Source: Neurospora tetrasperma FGSC 2508
Lineage: Eukaryota > Ascomycota > Sordariomycetes > Sordariales > Sordariaceae
Length of the DNA: 64,000 nt
Assembly (NCBI RefSeq): GCF_000213175.1
Contig: NW_009799104.1
Location: 606,344-670,343 of the forward strand
Reading direction: 5' to 3'
Made by a program: the position numbers and the translations under genes. Below, piece by piece: positions 57,567 through 64,000 of the stretch; the first letter of the stretch is position 1, and every line of letters starts with the position of its first letter. The notes beneath the pieces were generated by a model. The model had not been told where the DNA came from and did no database searches. It worked only from the letters and a program-made list of their open reading frames with translations.

Positions 57567-58632
57567 ACGTCGGAGCATAGCACGAATTTAACACTTCGAC
57601 CTCACGTTGGAACTCTGGAATGAACGAAACACCAACTTTTCAACGAGACGACGAACTTTAGCGAGTGGGAGGAACATCAGGTGTGAACAAGTCAAGACAG
57701 CCAAGCCGAATATACTAAACATGTCACAGCAGTCAGCAGCAGCAGCATCAACAACAACGACGACGATCAGGGACCGGTTACACAGGACGGCCTTTTCACA
57801 ACACCTAGTCATCAATAAGTCTAAACGGATGGCTCAAATGGGATAGCGAGCAATTGAATTAGGGAGCAAAGGAGAGAGAGAGAGGGGGGGGGGGGGAGCG
57901 AATGGGATGGGACGGACATTGCGCGGGTATGGGGTTTCATTGCGACTTGCACTGCACTGCTTAAATGATGGAATTGATCATTTTGAGAAAAAAGACCCAA
58001 ACATATACTCCCTTCCCCAACTCTACTTATCCTTCTCAACTGTATATCATGTTGCCCCTTTGGTCAGGGTGGTAGGTTGCTTTGTCGGTTTGCAATGTTA
58101 TGTTTGCTTTTCTGTTGTACTAAAAGGGGGTTGTTGGGCGGATAGACTGATGATGCGGATTTATTCTTGATAGACGGTGGTGGATTAGTATTTGATGCTG
58201 TGTTCTCCTCTTCACCACTACAGACCCCATGGCAGTATAACTGGTAAGTGAGTACGTGGAACTGGTGATGGTGAATGCCCAGGACGACCTCGAGCGAAGC
58301 GAGGTCCCCTCCCCGTATGGGGCCGCCGGAGGCATAACTCTTACAGCCAGAGTAGCTCTCCCAAGAATGATAAAAATGCTGTGCACCTCGACTTTTGCAT
58401 CACCGGTACAAGCACAAGGTTGAGATATCACAAGAATCGATAGCTTTGTGGAATGGAAATAACAGGCTTCTTCATGAACTGGCTGAGTATCCATCTACCG
58501 CAAATCCCATGTCATAACCCATTAAGTATATACAGGAAAAACTTTCCGGATCTAACTGTTGCGTAAAAATCTTTCGCTTAAATAATCATTTTGGTCTTCC
58601 CTCGTAACCCAGTTGGCTCAGATATCTATAAT
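57567..58632. other. Convergent 3' region with poly-G and GC hairpins
   Basis: About 1.07 kb between the stops of NDUFB11 and the aminotransferase gene. It includes AGC/AAC runs around 57736-57756, a 13-G tract at 57884-57896 and two adjacent GC-rich hairpins at 58286-58322. No protein gene is supported. Confidence 0.5.
58286..58322. other. Two adjacent GC-rich perfect hairpins
   Basis: GACCTCG (58286-58292) pairs perfectly with CGAGGTC (58300-58306) across a 7-nt loop AGCGAAG. Four nt later CCCC-GTAT-GGGG (58311-58322) forms a second hairpin. The combination stands out from the surrounding A/T-richer spacer. It could be an inserted GC cluster of mitochondrial type, an RNA element, or chance. 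Confidence 0.5.
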
Positions 58633-59917
58633 TTACTCGCAAACATAGCTCCACTCATGCTCCTCATCACCATACTGCCTAGCCTCCATCCAGTTCTTGA
58701 CCTGCATCGTAAGCTCACCCGACTCCTCCTCGGGCTTAAGACCGCAGTTGACGAGCTGACCCTTCCAGCTGATGGAGCGGACGGGGCTCACAATAGCGGC
58801 AGTACCGGCGCCAAAAGCCTCGATCAGACGACCCTCGTTCGCCGCCTCGGCAAGCTCCTTCATGGTGAACTTGCGCTCCTCGATCTTCCAGCCCTCAGGC
58901 GCCAGCTTCTCGCGAGCCAGCGCGAGGACGGAATCACGCGTGACGCCCTCGAGGATGGTGCCGTCGAGCGGCGCAGTGACCAGGGTCTTCTGGCCCGTCT
59001 TCTTATCCTTGATGGCCACGAAGAAGTTCATGGTGCCAACCTCGGTGACGTACTCCTCCTCGCCAAACAGCCACAGGTTCTGCTGGAATCCACGGCTCAT
59101 AGCCTCGACTTGGGGCACGATGCAGGGGGCGTAGTTGGCGCCGAGCTTCTTGTCGCCGACACCGCCGGGCCAGGCGCGCACGGCGTAGTCGGTCGCCTCG
59201 AGCGAGACGGCCTTGAAGCCCGTGGGGTAGTAAGGGCCGACGGGGGAGGCGATGACGTAGAGCAGGGCGGAACCGGGAGGGCCGACGCCAAGCGTCTTTT
59301 GGGTGCCGATCATGGTCGGGCGCAGGTACAGCGAGTAGCCGCGCTGCTCGGGGATGAAGCGGCTGTCGAGCTTGACCAGCTTGGCGATCAGGTCGATCAG
59401 GGCAGGCGAGTCGAAGGTGGGCAGAGCAATGCGGGCGGCCGACTTGTTGAAGCGCGCCATGTTCTTGTCGGGGCGGAAGAGGCGGATCTTGCCGGCCTTG
59501 TCCTTGTAGGCCTTCATGCCCTCGAAGCACTCGAAGGCGTAGTGGAAGACGCAGGTGGCGGGGTCGAGCGAGAGGTTCTGGTAGGGCTTGATCTCGGGGG
59601 CGTTCCAGCCGTTCTCCTTGGTCCATTCGATGGTGAGCATGTGGTCTGGTGCGGCATGAAAGTTAGTCAAAGCTGATTGCGCATTCTTTTGGGGGGAGGT
59701 TTTGGACAGTACCAGTGAAGTTGCGACCGAAGACGAGCTCCTCGGGCTTCAAGAGGCCCTTGGGCTGGGTGGTCTTCTCGACCTTGAGCTTGGAAGGGTT
59801 GATATCGGCAGTGCCAGCGGCAGCGCTGTACTGGCGGGCAGCAGTGGCGGAGAAGACACCGAAGCATGGCCTCGCGGGCTGGAAGGCCGCAGCCCTGCGG
59901 AGGGAGGTGCGGAACAT
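58633..59917 (-). CDS. Mitochondrial branched-chain amino acid aminotransferase
   Basis: Two exons, 59917-59713 and 59645-58633 (405 residues), with a 67-nt intron (GTACTG donor, CTAAC branch, CAG). It transfers amino groups between Leu/Ile/Val and 2-oxoglutarate using PLP, the last step of branched-chain biosynthesis and the first of breakdown. Residues 1-35 are an Arg/Ala-rich mitochondrial presequence (MFRTSLRRAAAFQPARPCFG). Class IV signature blocks are intact: NFTDHMLTIEW (across the splice), FECFEGMKAYK, RFNKSAARIALP, GYSLYLRPTMIGTQ, GGVGDKKLGANYAPC with the PLP lysine (about Lys235), EEEYVTEVGTMNFF and EAFGAGTAAIVSPV. The mammalian CxxC redox motif is absent. The long minus-strand coding run also leaves a spurious 361-codon plus-strand frame (58591-59676). 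Confidence 0.95.
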
Positions 59918-61170
59918 TTTTGGTGATGTGTGGTGTGTGGTGTTTTGGTTTGGGTTTGGGTATCAAAGGCTGGAAATAACAAGTCGTCTAGTCTAAATAC
60001 AAAAAGGACTAAAGTGGATATGGTAGAAAAAAATAAAATAAAGGACAAAGAGATCAGTGATGACTTCTTCGACTCGGACCCGGGACCAGAGGATTAGAGG
60101 AAGGACAGAGGACGGACGGACTGGACAGTAATATCTATATGATTTACACTACACACTGCTCGTACGTAAGAGTCAGTCCGTCAGTCAGACCGCCCAACCT
60201 AGATTCCCGCGCACGGCGCAAAGTGGACGAAAGTGGACGACAGCAATGTTGGGAACAAGGGACCATCGGAGGGCGATCGGAGCTTTGACTTGCTGTTCCC
60301 GACAAGCCCGCTCCATGCCGCCGCTAACCATGTCGCCCACGGAGTCATTTGAGGTCTCGAACTCGGTGTGTTAACCGTGTTCCAGAACACATCTGCTGCG
60401 CCCCGCAAAATGCCCCCCTTGATTGCAGCAGGTGGGGTGTAGCTCCCTAACATAATTCACCGCCCTCGGGGTTCAAAGTCGCGAGGCCGTGAACTGCCCG
60501 TGAGGTGTGAGTGCGAGCTCCCCGCCCGCTGTCCCGTCGTCGCTGTCATTGCCGCCGTCTTCCAGGCTTCCCCCCTGAGGTCATCTTATCATTCCCTACG
60601 TTCTTATCGACTTCAGCCTTACCACCGAGTGACACCAGGACTGTCTCCCGACTGGCGATTGGGCCTTGGGCGCAGTTACACTGGGCTGTATCTACCTAAG
60701 GAGGCCAAGCTTGCGCCGAAACGTAACTTGTAACAACTTGAACTGCCTTGTGCCGTCTTCCGGATCCTTCATTGTTATTCGAAGCAACCAACGTCGGTTG
60801 GCGGTCGACTATTCCAACATTGTTCAGCTGGGATTTGCTTTGGTATCTGATCTGTTAGTGGAGGGATCTGTAAACCATCAACTGCTATAGGTACGAATCA
60901 CATCACTCCGTAAATGGAAGTCCAGTCAATTAGATAATGAGAATCTCCATTTCCAACAACTCTTCGCCTTTGCCTTTTTTTTCTTCCTTTGCCTTTCTTG
61001 TTCGATCCTCATCTTCCCATTGCGCGCGCGTCAATGGATACAGAGAAACGGTGACCGGGAATTTCGACCCTAATTGAAAGTTTCAGCTCCAGTAGCCAAA
61101 CCCCCCCGAAAGCCACCCAGCGCAAACTATCCACCGAAACCTCGAACTCCCCCGACCGATTACCTAGACC
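59918..61170. promoter_or_regulatory. Divergent promoter region BCAT / SCYL2
   Basis: This 1.25-kb region between two start codons holds no supported gene. A T-rich segment (60977-60992) and the start-proximal CCCCCC stretch at 61101-61110 likely belong to the SCYL2 leader. The TGACTC motifs are listed separately. Confidence 0.5.
60170..60347. promoter_or_regulatory. Two TGACTC motifs upstream of the aminotransferase gene
   Basis: GAGTCA (TGACTC on the gene's strand) occurs at 60170-60175 and 60342-60347, 253 and 425 nt upstream of the start codon. TGACTC(A) is the core bound by the Gcn4/CPC1 cross-pathway regulator at fungal amino acid biosynthesis genes. Neither copy is the full 7-mer palindrome, so function is a guess. 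Confidence 0.3.
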
Positions 61171-64000
61171 ATGGCCCTCGCCGGCGTCTTCAAGTCGCTC
61201 GGCGCGACCAACATCAACTCCAACTACAGCATATCTTCCACCCTCACGACGACGGCCGGACCATGGAAGATCTACCCGGCCAAGAAGAAGTCCACCGGCA
61301 AGGAGTACTCGGTCTTTGTCTTCGACAGGAAGATACTCGACGCGCACAGCAAGGACCTCAGTCGGTCCAGCGCCGCCGGCTTTAAGAAGGTGGTGGAAGA
61401 GGTGGTTGAACGGTTGAAGAAGGAGGCCTCTTCGCTGGCCAGGCTACGACATCCCGCCATTTTGGAACTCGTCGAACCGGTGGAGGAAACCAGAGGCGGT
61501 GGCCTACAATTCGTCACGGAACCAGTAACAACATCACTCGCGGCAGTCTTACAAGAGAAGGACGACCAGGAACGAAATGGCGTCGGTGGCCGATCAAGTC
61601 GCTATGTCAGAGAGGAACCTGACGGCACCCGGAGGCGGCGCGAGGTGGAAATAGACGAGCTGGAGTATCAGAAGGGGTTGCTACAAGTCAGCAAAGCCTT
61701 GGAGTTCCTACACGAGAATGCCGGACTGGTCCACGGCAACCTAACTCCAGATGCTATTCTTATTAATGCCAAGGTGGGTTATCTCCGTGTGGCCCTCGAA
61801 CATGGATTAAACTGACCCCCATACAGTCAGATTGGAAGGTCAGCGGCCTCGCCTTCTGCAGTCCTCAACAAGATTCGGACAAGCCGACATCGATACAACC
61901 CATCAGTCTGGCAGAGGTCCTGCATTATGAGCCCAGGTTACCTCGGACCGTCCAGATGAACCTCGACTATACCTCCCCCGACTTTGTCCTCGACAACAAT
62001 TTGACATCCTCGGCCGACATGTTCTCATTGGGGCTACTGTGCGTATCTCTATACAACTCGCCCCATCGGTCACCATTGGAGTGCAACTCGAGTTTGTCCG
62101 CCTATAAAAGGCACTTCCAGTCGTCACAGGGCGTGCCGTCGTCAACCAACAACTACCTCTGCTCCCGCGAACTACCGAAAGAGCTAGCCAACCATGTCTT
62201 ACCAAGACTTATCACGCGAAGACCGGCCACACGGATGACGGCCAAGGAATTCCAGCAGAGCGAGTACTTCAACAACATCATGGTCAAGACTCTTCGCTTC
62301 TTGGACACCTTCCCGGCCAAGACGCCCAACGAGAAGCAGGCCTTCTTGAGAGGCCTGATCAAAGTCCTACCCGACTTTCCCAACTCGGTAATGGAGAAGA
62401 AGATTCTTCCGGGCTTGCTTGAAGAGATGAAGGATAAGGAGCTTATCTCTCTGATTCTCCATAACATCTTCAAAATCATCGAGCTTCTTCCGTCCACGGC
62501 TGGCAAGAGAGCTTTTGGAGACCGAGTGCGGCCGGTTATCAAGGAGATCTTTGTCACCAATGCAAAGCAGGCACAGGAAAGGGATCCTGCTAGGGATGCG
62601 GGTTTGATCATCATCATTGAGCAGCTACCTGTTATTGTTGCTGCATGTCCCGGAAAGGGGTTTAAAGATGGTAAGCTCTTCCAGTTTCATACTGTGTTTG
62701 AACAGTCAGCTGACATCACTAGACATCCTCCCCATTATCTTCGCCGCCCTCGAGTCCCCAACCCCCGTCCTAGTCGGCGCAGCACTTCAATGCCTCCCAA
62801 GCGTCCTTCCCGTCCTCGACTTCAGCACCATCAAAAACGAGCTCTTCCCCGTAGTCGCCATGATCTTCAGCAAAACCAACAGTCTCGCCATCAAAGTCCG
62901 CGGTCTCCAAGCCTTTGTTGTTCTCTGCGGTGGCTCCACTGACCCATTAGCAAACAACGACGGCCTCGACGGACTCGGTCCCTCCGACAGGAAACCTGCG
63001 TCTAGCTCTAGTGCACTAGACAAGTTTACCATGCAGGAGAAGATTGTGCCCCTAATCAAGGCCATCAAAACCAAGGAACCGGCCGTTATGATTGCCGCCC
63101 TCAACGTCCTGCGCATTGTGGGCAAGGTAGCTGACGCCGACTTTGTGGCTATGGACATCTTGCCCATATTGTGGGCAATGAGTCTAACGCCCCTGCTTGA
63201 CCTCAAACAATTCCAGTCATTCATGGATCTCATCAAGAGCTTGTCCAAACGGGTAGAAGACGAACAAACCAAGAAGCTCCAGGAGCTCAACGGCGGTAAC
63301 ACCTCTGGTCCAGCAGAGGACTTTATGTCTCTAGGCGGGCTATCCAGTTCCTCAGCTCTAGACACGAACGGGACTTCAGCCAATGACTTCGCGGCCCTAG
63401 TCGGCGGCGGCGGTAACACTAACAACAACACCAGCCCGCTTGACTCCGGCGGATGGGACAACGTCCTGACCTCCAGCTCTAACAAACCCGTAACCTCCCC
63501 CACCATCCGTTCTGGCACTGGCACCGGCCGCTCAACCCCCGCCGCAACCTTTTCCTGGTCCTCCGCTCCTCCCGCCGCCGCTCCCTCCACAACGCTAAAG
63601 CCCCAAACCACCGGCCCCAACTTCCGCACCGTCACTCCCGATCTCAACTCCTTCCAGCCTCTTACCCCTCAATCTACTCAATTCTCTCAACCGCTTCAGC
63701 CTACCCCTTCCACAATCACCTCCCCAACAGGGGGAACGGGTATCAACTGGGGCGCGGCCACGCAATCACAAGCACAAGTGAACCCTTGGTCGTCATCAAC
63801 CCCCACATCGGCCGTTACTTCTCCCTCTATCGCTCCGCCAACGAGCGCCTTTGGAGGTATGAACCTCGGCCAGTTATCCAGTACTTCTCGAACCAGCTCT
63901 TCCTTTTCGTTACAACCGCCACCATCAGCTTCGGCTTCATCAGTCTCAACACCTGGATTTGGTGGGTCAGGGACCGGCGGGTTCAGTCTAGCACCACCAC
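61171..64000 (+). CDS. SCY1-like pseudokinase (SCYL2 type), 3' end outside window
   Basis: Three exons are visible: 61171-61773, 61827-62670 and 62723 to beyond 64000; at least 908 residues. Introns of 53 and 52 nt have CTGAC-type branch sites and stay in frame. The N-terminal kinase-like domain starts at INSNYSISSTLTTTAGPWKI YPAKKKSTGKEYSVFVF. It lacks the catalytic residues: the HRD site reads LVHGNLTPDAILIN and the DFG site reads WKVSGLAF, so it is a pseudokinase. The HEAT-type repeats follow (about 360-640: FPAKTPNEKQAFLRGLIKVL, ILPGLLEEMKDKELISLILH), then KFTMQEKIVPLIKAIKTKEP. The tail is Ser/Thr/Pro-rich low complexity with NPW and FGG motifs. SCYL2/CVAK104 and yeast Scy1 act with clathrin at the trans-Golgi and endosomes. 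A long minus-strand frame (62787-63647) is its shadow. Confidence 0.93.

Noticed and set aside
58591-59676. 361-codon open frame on the plus strand, Leu/Gly/Val-rich
   Set aside because: It lies antisense to the aminotransferase exon 2 and arises from its high GC third positions; no domain and no suitable start.
62787-63647. 286-codon frame on the minus strand
   Set aside because: It is antisense to the SCYL2 exon 3, whose HEAT repeats and tail are clearly real.

Overview
The window is nuclear DNA of a filamentous ascomycete, most likely Neurospora or a close relative in the Sordariales. The signs are short introns (about 50-330 nt) with CTAAC/CTGAC branch sites, C-biased third codon positions, start contexts such as CCAATGGCG, long UTRs rich in simple repeats and homopolymers, a HET-domain gene, and fungus-specific families (DASH subunit Duo1, a SurE-TTL fusion, a Whi2-like BTB protein). 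The species call is an inference. I see no transposon, virus-like element, CRISPR array, rRNA gene or gene cluster.

Layout, left to right. A tRNA-Thr(AGT) gene (445-516) is followed by mcm10 (1321-4245, minus). RNase H2 subunit B (5906-7216, plus) converges on the kinetochore gene duo1 (7504-8649, minus). A Ser/Thr/Pro-rich protein with several CDK-type sites (10197-11760, plus) follows a very long ATG-free leader. Next come a SurE-TTL fusion of the Pby1 type (13325-16289, plus) and a dihydrodipicolinate-synthase-like protein lacking the family's catalytic residues (16564-17703, minus). A Whi2-like BTB gene (19137 to about 21161, minus) and a GPATCH1-type G-patch gene (22686-24940, minus) follow. 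KIN1/PAR-1 kinase (28717-31464, plus) has a second ATG-free leader.

The 31.5-39 kb stretch is gene-poor: one small Cys-rich ORF, a HET-domain gene (35838-37923, minus) and a second identical tRNA-Thr(AGT) (38687-38758). Then dna2 helicase-nuclease (39385-44752, minus) and TRAPPC11 (45646-49773, plus) are divergently transcribed. A secreted or membrane Kelch protein (49919-51961, minus) and a fungal protein with an internal duplication (53360-54565, minus) come next. Mitochondrial genes for complex I subunit NDUFB11/ESSS (56950-57566, plus) and branched-chain aminotransferase (58633-59917, minus) converge. A SCYL2-type pseudokinase (61171 onward, plus) runs off the right edge.

There is no operon-like logic. 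Four genes act in genome duplication or segregation (mcm10, RNase H2B, duo1, dna2), and two of them have MCB-like ACGCG elements upstream. KIN1, TRAPPC11, SCYL2 and Whi2 belong to membrane-traffic, polarity and stress pathways. Exon structures were read by eye from splice signals and protein continuity, and were checked for reading-frame phase. Functions come from recalled family motifs; no database search was run.
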